Notes: generated by a model not told the origin, from the sequence alone. A DNA stretch of 44,592 nt from Chthonomonas sp. UBA2387 (GCA_002343445.1 DDSP01000024.1:1-44592), one strand, 5' to 3'; counted from the first letter of the stretch, positions 23,953 to 33,315 are shown. Program-made: numbers and translations.

Positions 23953-24877
23953 GTCCCAATCGAAAGTACTCGATGGTCGCTCGCAGGCCATCCTCTAGCG
24001 AGGTGGTCGGCTTCCAGTCCAATCGTTCCAACGCGCGTGTGGTGTCCGGTCGCCGTTGCCGGGGATCGTCGGGCAACGGAGGAAGGTGGACGATCTCCGA
24101 CTTGGAGCCCGTGAGTTGGATGACCAGCCGCGCGAAGTCAACAACGGTGAACTCCCACTGGCTGCCGATGTTGACGGGCTCGGTGCAATCCGAGTCTGCC
24201 AATCGGAGCACCCCCTCGATCGAGTCGTCTACGTACCCAAAGCTGCGCGTCTGGGTGCCTTCTCCATACACGGTGATGGGCTCGTTGCGAAGGGCCTGCA
24301 TCACGAAATTGGGCACGACCCGTCCGTCGTCGGCCCTCATGCGCGGGCCATACGTGTTGAAAAACCGCACGATTCGCGTGTCCATCCCCTTGTGTCGGTG
24401 ATAGGCCATGACGGCGGCTTCGGAGAACCGCTTGCCCTCGTCGTAAACCGCTCGCGGGCCGATGGGGTTGACCCTGCCCAGATAGGTTTCCGGCTGCGGA
24501 CTGATCTCCGGGTCGCCATACACCTCGCTGGTCGAGGCCATGAAGAACTTCGCGCCGCGTTCGTTGGCGAATTCAAGGGCGTTCAGCGTGCCCACCGAGC
24601 CGACGCGCAACACGTCGAACGGCCGCCGCGTGAAGTCCACTGGACTGGCCGGACTGGCGAAATGGAACAGCCAGTCCACGTCCCCGTCCACGGGGATGCC
24701 CTCCGAGACATCGGCGTTGACGAACTCCAGCCGGCCCGACGCGCGCGCAGCGTCGAGGTTCCTCAGGTCGCCCGTGACCAGGTTGTCCACCACGACCACG
24801 TCCGCTCCGCGCTCGAGCCAGCGGTCGGTGAGGTGGGAGCCCAAGAACCCCGCGCCCCCGGTGATGAGGACCCTCAC
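23948..24877 (-). CDS. NAD-dependent epimerase, UDP-glucuronate decarboxylase-like
   Basis: Extended short-chain dehydrogenase of 309 residues: NAD-binding GGAGFLG (7-13), the TSEVYGDP segment (116-123), catalytic Y145xxxK149 in YDEGKR, and RFFNTYGPRM. These match UDP-glucuronic acid decarboxylase (UDP-xylose synthase), which supplies UDP-xylose for glycans; a dTDP-glucose dehydratase is less likely. GTG 24877 overlaps the serS stop codon in GTGA, so translation is coupled. A longer frame running into serS is not the gene. The 3' end lies next to the antitoxin promoter region: its last codons overlap the -10 box of the antitoxin ORF (23947-23952). Confidence 0.87.
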   Translation of the reverse strand: MRVLITGGAGFLGSHLTDRWLERGADVVVVDNLVTGDLRNLDAARASGRLEFVNADVSEGIPVDGDVDWLFHFASPASPVDFTRRPFDVLRVGSVGTLNALEFANERGAKFFMASTSEVYGDPEISPQPETYLGRVNPIGPRAVYDEGKRFSEAAVMAYHRHKGMDTRIVRFFNTYGPRMRADDGRVVPNFVMQALRNEPITVYGEGTQTRSFGYVDDSIEGVLRLADSDCTEPVNIGSQWEFTVVDFARLVIQLTGSKSEIVHLPPLPDDPRQRRPDTTRALERLDWKPTTSLEDGLRATIEYFRLGL

Positions 24878-26151
24878 GAGAGGCTCCCGCCAAGCCGGTC
24901 GGTGCCAAGCGCAGCTTGAAGCACTGCGGGCACCTCGACCGTTCCATCGGGTTGCCAGTAGGTCTCCAACAAGACGGCGATAAGGCGGGGAAGGGCCACA
25001 CCGCTTCCATTGAGCGTGTGGACGAACTCGACGGGCTCGCCCGGCTTGCGTCGGAACCTGATGTTCGCTCGCCTCGCCTGGAACGCCTCGAAGTTCGAGC
25101 AGGAAGAGACCTCCAAGTACTTCTGCATCGCTGGCGACCAGATTTCGAGGTCGTAGCACTTGGCGTTGCTGAAGCTCATCTCTGGGGCGCACAACAGGGT
25201 CACTCGGTGATGCAGCCCGAGCGCCTCCAAGATGCTGGCGGCGTCGGAGGTGAGGCTCTCAAGTTCGTCGTAGCTGCTTTCCGGGTCGGTGAGTTTGACG
25301 AGCTCGACCTTCTCGAACTGGTGCATGCGCTGCAGCCCTCGCGTGTCCTTGCCCGCCGCGCCGGCCTCCTTGCGGAAGCAACTGCTGAACGCGCAGCACC
25401 GCAGGGGCAGTTCGGCACCGTCGATGATCTCGTCGCGCCGGATGTTGGTCACGGGGACCTCGGCCGTGGGGATCAGGTACAGCCCGTCGGTGGTCTTGTA
25501 CTGGTCGTCCTCGAACTTGGGCAGTTGGCCGGTCCCGGTCAGCGAGTCCGCATTGGCCACGTAGGGGGGAAAGATCTCGGTGTAGCCTCGTCGCCCATGG
25601 TGGTCGAGCATGAAGTTGATGAGGGCTCGCTGCAGCCTGGCACCCATGCCCGTGTACAGCATGAACCCGCTGCCCGCGATCTTGACGCCCCGGGCCGGGT
25701 CGATCAGGCCGAGCGCTTCGGCGATCTCCCAGTGGGGCGGCACGTCGGTGCGCTCGGGCTTCTCGCCCCACTCGCGTACCACGACGTTGTCGCTCTCGTC
25801 CTCGCCCCCGGGAACGGATTCGTGAGGCAGGTTCGGAATCTGGAACTCGAGTTCGGCCAGCTTCGCCTCGGTTGCCTTGGTCTGGACTTCCAAGCCTTCG
25901 ATCTTGTCTTTGATGCTTCGGGTCGTGGCCTTGGCCTCTTCGGCTTCCTCGCGCTTGCCCTGACCCATCAACTGCCCGATGGCCTTGCTGGACGCGTTGA
26001 GTTCAGCCCGCAGCGACTCAAGCTGCACGAGAAGGTTGCGCCGCTCGGCGTCCATGGCGACGAGGGCATCGACGGGGGCTTCGATGTGTTTCTTGCGGGC
26101 ACCCGCCTTGACGGCTTCGGGATTCTGGCGGATGGTCTGACGATCCAGCAT
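24874..26151 (-). CDS. serS: Seryl-tRNA synthetase
   Basis: Charges tRNA-Ser with serine. The 425-residue class II synthetase has an N-terminal coiled-coil arm (about 25-105, rich in Glu/Lys/Ala), then the catalytic core. Motif 2 includes FRKEAGAAGKDTRGLQRMHQ and motif 3 includes GSGVALPRLIAVLLE. The start ATG 26151 is ten bases after a TACAAC -10 box with no ribosome binding site. The epimerase gene follows with an overlapping stop/start. Confidence 0.97.
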   Translation of the reverse strand: MLDRQTIRQNPEAVKAGARKKHIEAPVDALVAMDAERRNLLVQLESLRAELNASSKAIGQLMGQGKREEAEEAKATTRSIKDKIEGLEVQTKATEAKLAELEFQIPNLPHESVPGGEDESDNVVVREWGEKPERTDVPPHWEIAEALGLIDPARGVKIAGSGFMLYTGMGARLQRALINFMLDHHGRRGYTEIFPPYVANADSLTGTGQLPKFEDDQYKTTDGLYLIPTAEVPVTNIRRDEIIDGAELPLRCCAFSSCFRKEAGAAGKDTRGLQRMHQFEKVELVKLTDPESSYDELESLTSDAASILEALGLHHRVTLLCAPEMSFSNAKCYDLEIWSPAMQKYLEVSSCSNFEAFQARRANIRFRRKPGEPVEFVHTLNGSGVALPRLIAVLLETYWQPDGTVEVPAVLQAALGTDRLGGSLS

Positions 26152-26161
26152 GGCTAAGACC

Positions 26162-26167
26162 GTTGTA
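26162..26167 (-). promoter_or_regulatory. -10 element of serS
   Basis: TACAAC on the minus strand (complement of 26162-26167), ten bases upstream of the serS ATG, predicting a leader of three or four bases at most. Confidence 0.45.
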
Positions 26168-26182
26168 CCCGCGCACCGGGAA

Positions 26183-26980
26183 TCACGACTGTGGCTTGGG
26201 CAGAGGTTCGACGACCGCCGCGCCCGGAATCCCGAGCCGGATCATCTGGTCGTGCCAGTCGAGCAGTTCCAGCCGCCCGTCCCAGTGCTCGACGATGGCC
26301 GTCGCGTGCTCGACCCAATCGCCGCAGTTCGCATACGCGACGCCTTCGAGGTAGTAAAGGGAGGGAGTGTGGATGTGTCCGCACACCACGCCGTCCAGGC
26401 CTCGCTCGATGGTGCTCTCCAGCAGAGCGTTCTCAAAGCTGGTCTTTCGCTTGACCACCTTCTTCAGCTTCTTCTTGAGACCGGTGGAGAAGTCCACTTG
26501 CCGGCGCGAGATGCGGGCGAGCAGTTCGTTGCAGCGTTGGTTGAACCGGGTGATCTCGTCGTAGATGTTCGCCATCACCCAAGCCAGGCGCTTGTATTGG
26601 GTGGAAAGTCGGTCGAACTCGTCGCCATGCGTGACCAGGATGCGCTTGCCGTCGGCCGTTTCGTGAATGAACTCGCGATCGACCCGCAAATGTCCGAGGC
26701 TCGTCCCGTTCATCTGCTTGAGCGCTTCGTCATGGTTGCCGGGGGTGTAAAAGACCTTGACGCCCGCCTGCTCCTTGCCCAGGATCTGCCGAATGACCTC
26801 GGTGTGGCGGTGCGTCCACCGCTCGCCGTGGCGCAGCACCCATTGGTCGATCACGTCGCCCACCAGATACAGGTACTCCGACTCGGTGTTCTGGAGGAAC
26901 TCGGCAACCTGCTCCGCGCGCGACCCTGTGGCCCCCAAGTGGAGGTCGCTCACAAAGATGCTGCGGTAACGGTTCGGCAT
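26183..26980 (-). CDS. lpxH: UDP-2,3-diacylglucosamine diphosphatase-like metallophosphoesterase
   Basis: Calcineurin-like phosphoesterase of 265 residues with the full metal-ligand series: SDLHLG (Asp12, His14), GDVID, GNHDE, VTHGDEFD and CGHIHTP. The spacing matches LpxH-type hydrolases, which remove UMP from UDP-2,3-diacylglucosamine in lipid A synthesis. A positively charged stretch (KKKLKKVVKRK) in the helical cap would suit membrane contact. No other lipid A gene is in the window, so the exact substrate is an inference from the family. A TATAAA box at 26994-26999 (minus strand) lies 13 bases before ATG 26980. Confidence 0.82.
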   Translation of the reverse strand: MPNRYRSIFVSDLHLGATGSRAEQVAEFLQNTESEYLYLVGDVIDQWVLRHGERWTHRHTEVIRQILGKEQAGVKVFYTPGNHDEALKQMNGTSLGHLRVDREFIHETADGKRILVTHGDEFDRLSTQYKRLAWVMANIYDEITRFNQRCNELLARISRRQVDFSTGLKKKLKKVVKRKTSFENALLESTIERGLDGVVCGHIHTPSLYYLEGVAYANCGDWVEHATAIVEHWDGRLELLDWHDQMIRLGIPGAAVVEPLPKPQS

Positions 26981-27052
26981 TCGCGGTCCATCGTTTATAC
27001 ACGACTCGGCCGGTCAGTGCCCGCTATGGACCCAATGCACCGGCCGCGTCGC

Positions 27053-27442
27053 TTACGATCCGAGCCAAAGCCGGGGCAGAGCGAACCCGGCCCAGGCCAT
27101 CGCGATTCCACCGAGCAGCGACAGCGCCACATAGAGCGCGGCGGGCCCGTAGCTTCGGGCGTTGAGTAATGCCAACGACTCGTAGGAGAACGCCGACATG
27201 GTGGTGAAGCCACCAAGACAGCCCGCCGCGAGAAACACGCGCCAGGAAGCGCTCCATTCCCCCGAGATCGCCAGACTCATCAGCAGTCCAATGAGGAACG
27301 ATCCCGCCAAGTTCACGACCAACGTGCCCAAGGGAAATGCCGTTCCGAACCGCGACGCCATCGCGACACCCGCCCAGTAGCGGCCGTTTGCGCCGATCCC
27401 GGCACCGACGAAAACCAACACGCTTTGGCGCAACGCGTCCAC
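27053..27442 (-). CDS. crcB: Fluoride ion channel FluC/CrcB
   Basis: Small dual-topology membrane channel that expels fluoride. The 129-residue product has four hydrophobic segments and the family motifs GAGIGANGRYW, GTLVVNLAGSFLIG and GGFTTMSAFS. An open frame continues upstream to 27739, but GTG 27442 gives the usual length and lies seven bases after a TATCCT -10 box. ATG 27487 would add 15 residues. No fluoride riboswitch was recognised in the short space before it. It is divergent from namZ. Confidence 0.9.
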   Translation of the reverse strand: MDALRQSVLVFVGAGIGANGRYWAGVAMASRFGTAFPLGTLVVNLAGSFLIGLLMSLAISGEWSASWRVFLAAGCLGGFTTMSAFSYESLALLNARSYGPAALYVALSLLGGIAMAWAGFALPRLWLGS

Positions 27443-27449
27443 TCGACCG

Positions 27450-27479
27450 AGGATACCGAGTCGGTGGATCGGGCAGAAT
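27450..27479. promoter_or_regulatory. Divergent leaderless-type promoters of crcB and namZ
   Basis: Minus strand TATCCT (complement of 27450-27455), seven bases before GTG 27442. Plus strand CAGAAT (27474-27479), six bases before ATG 27486. The two start codons are 43 bases apart and no ribosome binding site fits before either. Confidence 0.45.
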
Positions 27480-27485
27480 GGAGCC

Positions 27486-28658
27486 ATGCTGCTCGACATC
27501 GTGGTTGCAGGGGCTCTTGCCGCGCCGGTGCTCAACGGAATCGACGTCTTGATTCGCGACGACTTCAAGCCCTTGCAGGGCAAACGCGTCGGCCTGATCA
27601 CCAACCACACGGGCCGCGACCTAAAGGGTCGCTCAACGGTGGACATTCTCGCCGAGGCCCCATCGGTGAACCTGGTCGCGCTGTTCGCACCAGAACACGG
27701 CATCCGAGGGGACAAGGACGAGCGCATCGCGGACGGCAAGGACGAGAAGACCGGCCTGCCCGTGTTCTCCCTTTACAATCCCGGCTCGGGCGCTCAACGC
27801 TACCGCCCCACTGCCGAACAACTCAAGGGCGTCGAGGCGTTGGTGTTCGACATCCAAGATGTGGGCGCACGTTTCTATACCTACATCGGGACGATGGGCT
27901 ACGCCATGGAAGAGGCGGCCAAGCACGGCATCGAGGTGATCGTGCTCGACCGGCCCAACCCCATCACGGGCACACGGGTGGAGGGCCCCGTCTCGGTCCC
28001 GGCGCATCGCGGGCTGACGGCCTATCACGAAGTGCCCACGCGGCACGGAATGACCGTGGGTGAATTGGCGGGCCTGTTCAACGCGGAGCGAAAGATCGGC
28101 TGCAAGCTCACCGTGATCAAGATGGAGGGATGGCGGCGCGACATCTGGTTCGAGGAAACCGGCCAAGTTTGGATCAACCCTTCGCCCAACATGAGGTCGC
28201 CCACCCAGGCCCTGCTCTATCCCGGGATGTGTCTGGTCGAGGCCACCAACGTCTCGGTGGGGCGGGGAACCGACACCCCGTTCGAGTGGATCGGCGCACC
28301 GTGGATGGATGGCGTCGGCATCGCGGCGGCGATGAACGCGAAGAACCTGCCTGGCATCCGTTTCTATCCGCGCGCGATGACGCCGGTTTCGAGCAAGCAT
28401 GCCAACGCTTTCTGCCCAGGAGTGGCGTTCATCGTCACTGACCGAGAGGCGTTCGATTCGGTGCGTGCGGGCGTCGAACTGTCCTACGAGATCAACAAGC
28501 GCCACCCGGAATGGGACGAGACCAAGTTGGTGAACCTGATGCACAACCCTGCGGCGGTCGAAGCAACGCTTTCGGGCGGATTTGCTGCGGCCTCGGCGGG
28601 CTGGGCGGGGGACCTGCGGGCCTTCATGGGCGTGCGGCAGCGGTACCTCTTGTACTGA
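27486..28658 (+). CDS. namZ: Exo-beta-N-acetylmuramidase NamZ-like (DUF1343)
   Basis: Family members cleave terminal N-acetylmuramic acid from peptidoglycan fragments during wall recycling. The 390-residue protein has the DUF1343 hallmarks: VLIRDDFKPLQGKRVGLITNHTG (split here as residues about 21-43), LFAPEHGIRG, VFDIQDVGARFYTYI and LDRPNPITG, then INPSPNMRSP and GTDTPFEWIGAPW. The N-terminus (MLLDIVVAGALAAPV) may be a short signal peptide. No other recycling gene is adjacent. Confidence 0.9.
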   Translation: MLLDIVVAGALAAPVLNGIDVLIRDDFKPLQGKRVGLITNHTGRDLKGRSTVDILAEAPSVNLVALFAPEHGIRGDKDERIADGKDEKTGLPVFSLYNPGSGAQRYRPTAEQLKGVEALVFDIQDVGARFYTYIGTMGYAMEEAAKHGIEVIVLDRPNPITGTRVEGPVSVPAHRGLTAYHEVPTRHGMTVGELAGLFNAERKIGCKLTVIKMEGWRRDIWFEETGQVWINPSPNMRSPTQALLYPGMCLVEATNVSVGRGTDTPFEWIGAPWMDGVGIAAAMNAKNLPGIRFYPRAMTPVSSKHANAFCPGVAFIVTDREAFDSVRAGVELSYEINKRHPEWDETKLVNLMHNPAAVEATLSGGFAAASAGWAGDLRAFMGVRQRYLLY

Positions 28659-28775
28659 TGTCGTCAGGTGGTCTGTACGTTGCGGACCCGTGGTTGGCAG
28701 AATCGTAGCGTCGGGCTCGAGGCGCGGTCACGACTTGGCGTCTGATCCATCCTTGCGGTGCTCCTCTAGCTCGAA

Positions 28776-28940
28776 TCAGACCTCGTCCACACTCAACGCA
28801 TTCCCGGCTCGGATGTCTTCCACCTGCTGCATCAAGTCTTCGACCATGTCAGGGGTCTTGTTCAGGCAGCGAACCAGATCGGCGAGTCGCTGCCGGATTC
28901 TCTCGGGGGCGGTGTCGGGGACGACTATCTCCAGGCGCAT
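28776..28940 (-). CDS. 54-residue protein, antitoxin-like, unknown
   Basis: A short ORF (MRLEIVVPDTAPERIRQR...) of 54 residues, mostly helix-forming and acidic/basic mixed, ending LSVDEV. The pattern of a short N-terminal beta strand followed by helices and an acidic end resembles small antitoxins, but no toxin gene follows on its strand. A TAGAAT box (28950-28955) lies nine bases before ATG 28940, as in other genes here, which supports it as real. No homologue was looked up. Confidence 0.55.
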   Translation of the reverse strand: MRLEIVVPDTAPERIRQRLADLVRCLNKTPDMVEDLMQQVEDIRAGNALSVDEV

Positions 28941-28949
28941 GGTCCCTTC

Positions 28950-28955
28950 ATTCTA
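28950..28955 (-). promoter_or_regulatory. -10 element of the 54-residue ORF
   Basis: TAGAAT on the minus strand (complement of 28950-28955), nine bases upstream of ATG 28940. Confidence 0.45.
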
Positions 28956-28987
28956 TCATCACTCCGGACGACCTCCGACTGGGACCC

Positions 28988-29016
28988 TTGCATTCTGAGA
29001 ACGCATTCGGTACAAT
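28988..29016 (+). promoter_or_regulatory. Promoter of the ribosomal protein operon
   Basis: TTGCAT (28988-28993), a 17-base spacer and TACAAT (29011-29016), a good sigma-70-type match. It gives a leader of about 215 bases before rplC. Confidence 0.75.
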
Positions 29017-29238
29017 GCTCCCTTGGTCCATGACGGACCCGATGGGATGCGCCGGCTTCCAGTCTCAAGCGTGTCGCCCCGCACCGCGCCAGTCGCGGAA
29101 TCACGCGGGCAACGACTTCCGAAACGCTGACGAGGCAATCGAAGCTGAACGCTGAAACACAACCCTGAGATACGTGCGGCTTGCGCGACCGCCCATGGGG
29201 GCGCGTGCTTGATCGTGCGACGGAGTAAACGAAACATT
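29017..29238 (+). promoter_or_regulatory. Long 5' leader of the ribosomal protein operon
   Basis: This stretch of about 220 bases holds no convincing gene. It contains an imperfect GC-rich hairpin around 29184-29206 (GCGCG...CCC-ATG-GGG...GCGCG). Its length is suitable for autogenous control by a ribosomal protein, as in other S10-type operons, but no known leader motif was identified. The only purine-rich site near rplC is CGGAG, about 13 bases before ATG 29239. Confidence 0.4.
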
Positions 29239-29865
29239 ATGTTGCCAGCGATTCTGGGAACGAAAATCGGGATGACCCACCTCTTCAACGAGGATGGGAA
29301 GATGGTGCCTGTCACCGTCATCCAAGCGGGTCCTGTCTACGTCACGCAGATCAAGACTGCGGAGACGGACGGCTACTCGGCCGTGCAGGTCGGGTTCGGC
29401 GACGCCAAGGAGAAGAGCCTCACGTGGCCCAAGTTCGGCCACCTGAAGAAGTCCGGCGTCGGCAAGAACCTCCGCACGCTCAAGGAGATCCGGGTGGACG
29501 ACACGAACGAGTTCGAACTCGGCCAGGAGATCACCGCCGACATCTTCGAGGAAGGCGAGAAGATCGTGGTCACGGGCACCAGCAAGGGCCGCGGGTTCGC
29601 GGGCGGTGTGAAGCGCTACCACTTCTCCGGCCAGCACATGACCCACGGCTACATGACCCACCGCCGACCGCTTTCGAACGGCGCGACGGGTCCGCAGCGC
29701 GTTTTCAAGGGTTCGCGAAGGCCCGGCCACATGGGCCACGAGACCGTCAGCCAAAAGGGTCTCAAGGTGGTCAAGGTGGATGCCGAGCGCAACCTCATTC
29801 TCGTCAGCGGGAGCGTCGCCGGTCCGAACGGTGGCCTCGTGATCATCAAGAAGGGCGGGAAGTGA
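29239..29865 (+). CDS. rplC: 50S ribosomal protein L3
   Basis: L3 is an early-assembly protein of the large subunit near the peptidyl-transferase centre. The 208-residue product has AILGTKIGMTHLF at the N-terminus, TSKGRGFAGGVKRYHFSG and the SNGATGPQRVFKGSRRPGHMG loop that reaches into the ribosome. ATG 29239 fits the family start; a TTG at 29209 would add ten residues. It opens the operon; rpsJ, which usually precedes it, is absent here. Confidence 0.97.
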   Translation: MLPAILGTKIGMTHLFNEDGKMVPVTVIQAGPVYVTQIKTAETDGYSAVQVGFGDAKEKSLTWPKFGHLKKSGVGKNLRTLKEIRVDDTNEFELGQEITADIFEEGEKIVVTGTSKGRGFAGGVKRYHFSGQHMTHGYMTHRRPLSNGATGPQRVFKGSRRPGHMGHETVSQKGLKVVKVDAERNLILVSGSVAGPNGGLVIIKKGGK

Positions 29866-29870
29866 GCGTC

Positions 29871-30530
29871 ATGGCGAAGATCGAAGTCAAAGACAGCAAG
29901 GGCAAGAAGGTCGGCGAGCAAGAACTCAAGCTCGGCGACGTGAAGGCCGCATCGAGCGTCCTCCACCGGGCGCTGATCACCGAGGAAGCCAACTGGCGGC
30001 AAGGCACCCAGTCGGCCAAGACGCGCAGCGAAACCCGAGGCGGCGGCCGCAAGCCGTACAAGCAGAAGAAGACCGGCAACGCCCGACAGGGTTCCACGCG
30101 CTCGCCGCACTATGCTCACGGCTCCATGGCGCTCGCCGTCAAGCCGCGCAGCTACGAGAAGAAGCTCAACAAGAAGGAGCGACGCCTCGCCATCGTCGGC
30201 GCGCTCAACGCGCGGATCGAAGAAGGCGTGGTCACCGTAGTGGACGGCATCAACTTCGAGGCGCCCAAGACCAAGGACGCCGCCGCACTGCTCAAGAGCC
30301 TCGGCTCCGACTCGCGCCGCGTGCTCGTGATCCTTCCCGAGTACCACGACGCGACATACCGCAGCTTCCGCAACCTCCCGAACGTCGAGGTGCGAACGGC
30401 GCCCGCGAAGGCGGGCGACGACGGAACGACGGTCAAGACTCAGGCGTTTTCTGCGCGCGACCTGATGGTTGCGCACCAGATCGTGATCGCCAAGGATGCC
30501 CTTGCGCGGATCGAAGAGGTGTGGGCCTAA
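29871..30530 (+). CDS. rplD: 50S ribosomal protein L4
   Basis: L4 binds 23S rRNA and lines the exit tunnel with its extended loop; in some bacteria it also represses its own operon. The 219-residue product has the basic loop KTRSETRGGGRKPYKQKKTG followed by NARQGSTRSPHYAHG. The start is ATG 29871, five bases after rplC; a GTG at 29862 that overlaps the rplC stop codon is an alternative adding three residues. Confidence 0.96.
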   Translation: MAKIEVKDSKGKKVGEQELKLGDVKAASSVLHRALITEEANWRQGTQSAKTRSETRGGGRKPYKQKKTGNARQGSTRSPHYAHGSMALAVKPRSYEKKLNKKERRLAIVGALNARIEEGVVTVVDGINFEAPKTKDAAALLKSLGSDSRRVLVILPEYHDATYRSFRNLPNVEVRTAPAKAGDDGTTVKTQAFSARDLMVAHQIVIAKDALARIEEVWA

Positions 30531-30874
30531 TGAAAGACCCCTACAGCATCATTATCAAACCGCACATCACCGAGCGATCGGTGGCGTTGTCCTACGGCGA
30601 TCCGCGCATCCGCGACGAGCGGCAGATCGTTCGCAAGTACACGTTCGTCGTGGCGACCAGCGCCAACAAGATCGAAATCCAGAAGGCCATCGAGACCATC
30701 TACAACGAGGGTAAGAAGGCCGACGACTGCATCAAGGTGGCCAGCGTCCGCACAATCAACGTGTCGGGCAAAACCAAGTCGCGCAACTTCCGCGCCGTCG
30801 GCAAGCGATCCGACTGGAAGAAGGCGATCGTGACCCTGGCCAAGGGTCAGCAACTGGAGGATTACGGAGTCTAA
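30530..30874 (+). CDS. rplW: 50S ribosomal protein L23
   Basis: L23 sits at the tunnel exit and is a docking site for trigger factor and SRP. The 114-residue product has IIIKPHITERS at the N-terminus and KYTFVVATSANKIEIQKAIE. Between them, GDPRIRDERQIVR is longer than in most L23 proteins. The ATG shares one base with the rplD stop codon (TAATG). Confidence 0.95.
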   Translation: MKDPYSIIIKPHITERSVALSYGDPRIRDERQIVRKYTFVVATSANKIEIQKAIETIYNEGKKADDCIKVASVRTINVSGKTKSRNFRAVGKRSDWKKAIVTLAKGQQLEDYGV

Positions 30875-30875
30875 C

Positions 30876-31703
30876 ATGGCGACCCGACAGTACAAACCGA
30901 CCTCGCCGGGACGACGGTTCATGATCGTCTCGGACTACAAGGAAGTCACGCGGTCCAAACCCGAGAAGTCCCTGACCAAGGGCAAATCGGCCACGGGTGG
31001 ACGCAACCATACGGGTCGCATCACGTCGTTCCACCGGGGCGGCGGACGCAAGCGCTACCGCGTGGTGGATTTCAAGCGGAACAAGGATGGCGTCGTGGCA
31101 CAGGTGGCCGCGATCGAATACGATCCGAACCGCACGAGCCGCATCGCCCTCCTCCACTACTTGGATGGCGAAAAGCGGTACATCATCGCGCCCAAGGGCA
31201 TCAAGGTGGGTGACCGAGTGATGAGCGGCCAAGGCGCCGACATCCTCCCCGGCCACTGCCTCGAACTCAAGCAGATTCCCCTCGGTACGCTGGTCCACAA
31301 CATCGAGTTGAACCCCGGGCGCGGCGGCCAGATGGTCCGTTCCGCCGGCATGTCCGCTCAGGTGATGGCGAAGGAAGGCTCCTACGTCACTGTCCGACTG
31401 CCTTCCGGCGAAATGCGCATGGTGCACAACACGTGCCGCGCGACCGTCGGCGAAGTCGGCAACAGCGACCACGAGAACGAGCAGATCGGCAAAGCCGGCA
31501 AGAACCGGGGCAAGGGCCGCAAGCCGCACGTCCGCGGCGTGGTCATGAGCCCGCGCGACCACCCACACGGTGGCGGCGAAGCGAAATCGCCCGTTGGCCG
31601 CAAGAAGGGTCCTGTGGACCGCTGGGGCAACAAGGCGCTCGGCACCAAGACGCGCTCCAACAAGCGCACCGACAAGTTTATCGTCCGACGGAGGAAGAGC
31701 TAA
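30876..31703 (+). CDS. rplB: 50S ribosomal protein L2
   Basis: L2 is required for subunit association and peptidyl-transferase assembly. The 275-residue product has the RNA-binding core GRITSFHRGGGRKRYR and the conserved C-terminal loop RDHPHGGGEAKSPVGRK with its key His. The length is standard. It starts one base after rplW. Confidence 0.98.
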   Translation: MATRQYKPTSPGRRFMIVSDYKEVTRSKPEKSLTKGKSATGGRNHTGRITSFHRGGGRKRYRVVDFKRNKDGVVAQVAAIEYDPNRTSRIALLHYLDGEKRYIIAPKGIKVGDRVMSGQGADILPGHCLELKQIPLGTLVHNIELNPGRGGQMVRSAGMSAQVMAKEGSYVTVRLPSGEMRMVHNTCRATVGEVGNSDHENEQIGKAGKNRGKGRKPHVRGVVMSPRDHPHGGGEAKSPVGRKKGPVDRWGNKALGTKTRSNKRTDKFIVRRRKS

Positions 31704-31736
31704 CCGCAGGGTTGGCCAGAGGAACGGCGCACAGCT

Positions 31737-32024
31737 ATGGCGAGAAGTCTCAAGAAAGGATTCTTCGTGGACGAGCACCTGATGAAGAAGGTGCTCGACA
31801 TGAACGACAAAGGCGAAAAGCGGCTGATCAAGACGTGGTCGCGGCGATCGACGATCACGCCCGACATGGTCGGCCACACGTTCGCCGTGCACGACGGGAA
31901 GAAGCACATCCCCGTGTTCGTGACCGAGAACATGATCGGCCACAAACTCGGAGAATTCGCCCCGACGCGCACCTACCGAGGGCACGGCGGTTCGTTGCCC
32001 GAGCGGGGGGCGCGACTCCGGTAA
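31737..32024 (+). CDS. rpsS: 30S ribosomal protein S19
   Basis: S19 contacts the A-site tRNA region in the head of the small subunit. The 95-residue product is standard: MARSLKKGFFVD, KTWSRRSTITPDMVGHTF, and GHKLGEFAPTRTYRGHGG. Confidence 0.97.
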   Translation: MARSLKKGFFVDEHLMKKVLDMNDKGEKRLIKTWSRRSTITPDMVGHTFAVHDGKKHIPVFVTENMIGHKLGEFAPTRTYRGHGGSLPERGARLR

Positions 32025-32043
32025 CGCCGGATTGAGTTCAACC

Positions 32044-32586
32044 ATGGAAGTCAGAGCGGTTTTGAAGAACGTGCGGGTGCAGCCCCGAAAGGTGCGCATC
32101 GTCGCCGACGAGGTCAAGGGCAAATCGGCCACCCACGTCGCGAACGTGTTGGGCTATCACCCCAGCAAGGGCGCCCACTACCTGCGCAAGACGCTGATCA
32201 GCGCCATTGCGAACGCCCAGGAGAACTACGGCATCTCGGCCGACTCCTTGGTGATCGCCCGCATCAGCGTGGACCAGGGGCCGGTGTTCAAGCGCATTCA
32301 GGCACGCGCCATGGGTCGGGCGTTCCGCATCCAGAAGAAGACCAGCCACATCACGGTGGTCGTCGAGGATTCGCTGGAGCCCAAGGACACGTCGAAGTCG
32401 GGCGGCACCAAGGCCAAGCCGCGACCGACGTTCGCGTCCGCCAAGAAGAAGTCCGGCAAGGCCAAGGCGAGCGAGAAGCCCGTCGAAGCCGCTGCTGCTG
32501 AGCCGGTCGCCGAAGCCGCACCGGTCGAAGAAACCGTGGAAACCACCCCCGAAACCGCGCCCGAGACTCAGGAGGAACAGAACTAA
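32044..32586 (+). CDS. rplV: 50S ribosomal protein L22 with long acidic C-terminal tail
   Basis: L22 lines the exit tunnel. Residues 1 to about 112 are a normal L22 (VRVQPRKVRIVADEVKGK, the beta-hairpin FKRIQARAMGRAFRIQKKTSH). A tail of about 65 residues follows, first Lys-rich (SAKKKSGKAKASEKP) and then Ala/Pro/Glu-rich (EETVETTPETAPETQEEQN). Such tails occur in some phyla and are probably disordered. ATG 32044 is used; a TTG at 32032 would add four residues. Confidence 0.95.
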   Translation: MEVRAVLKNVRVQPRKVRIVADEVKGKSATHVANVLGYHPSKGAHYLRKTLISAIANAQENYGISADSLVIARISVDQGPVFKRIQARAMGRAFRIQKKTSHITVVVEDSLEPKDTSKSGGTKAKPRPTFASAKKKSGKAKASEKPVEAAAAEPVAEAAPVEETVETTPETAPETQEEQN

Positions 32587-32588
32587 GC

Positions 32589-33315
<727 letters not shown>

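Noticed and set aside
27443..27485. Fluoride riboswitch before crcB
   Set aside because: The predicted transcript starts next to the GTG codon, and the 43-base gap has no recognisable fluoride aptamer.
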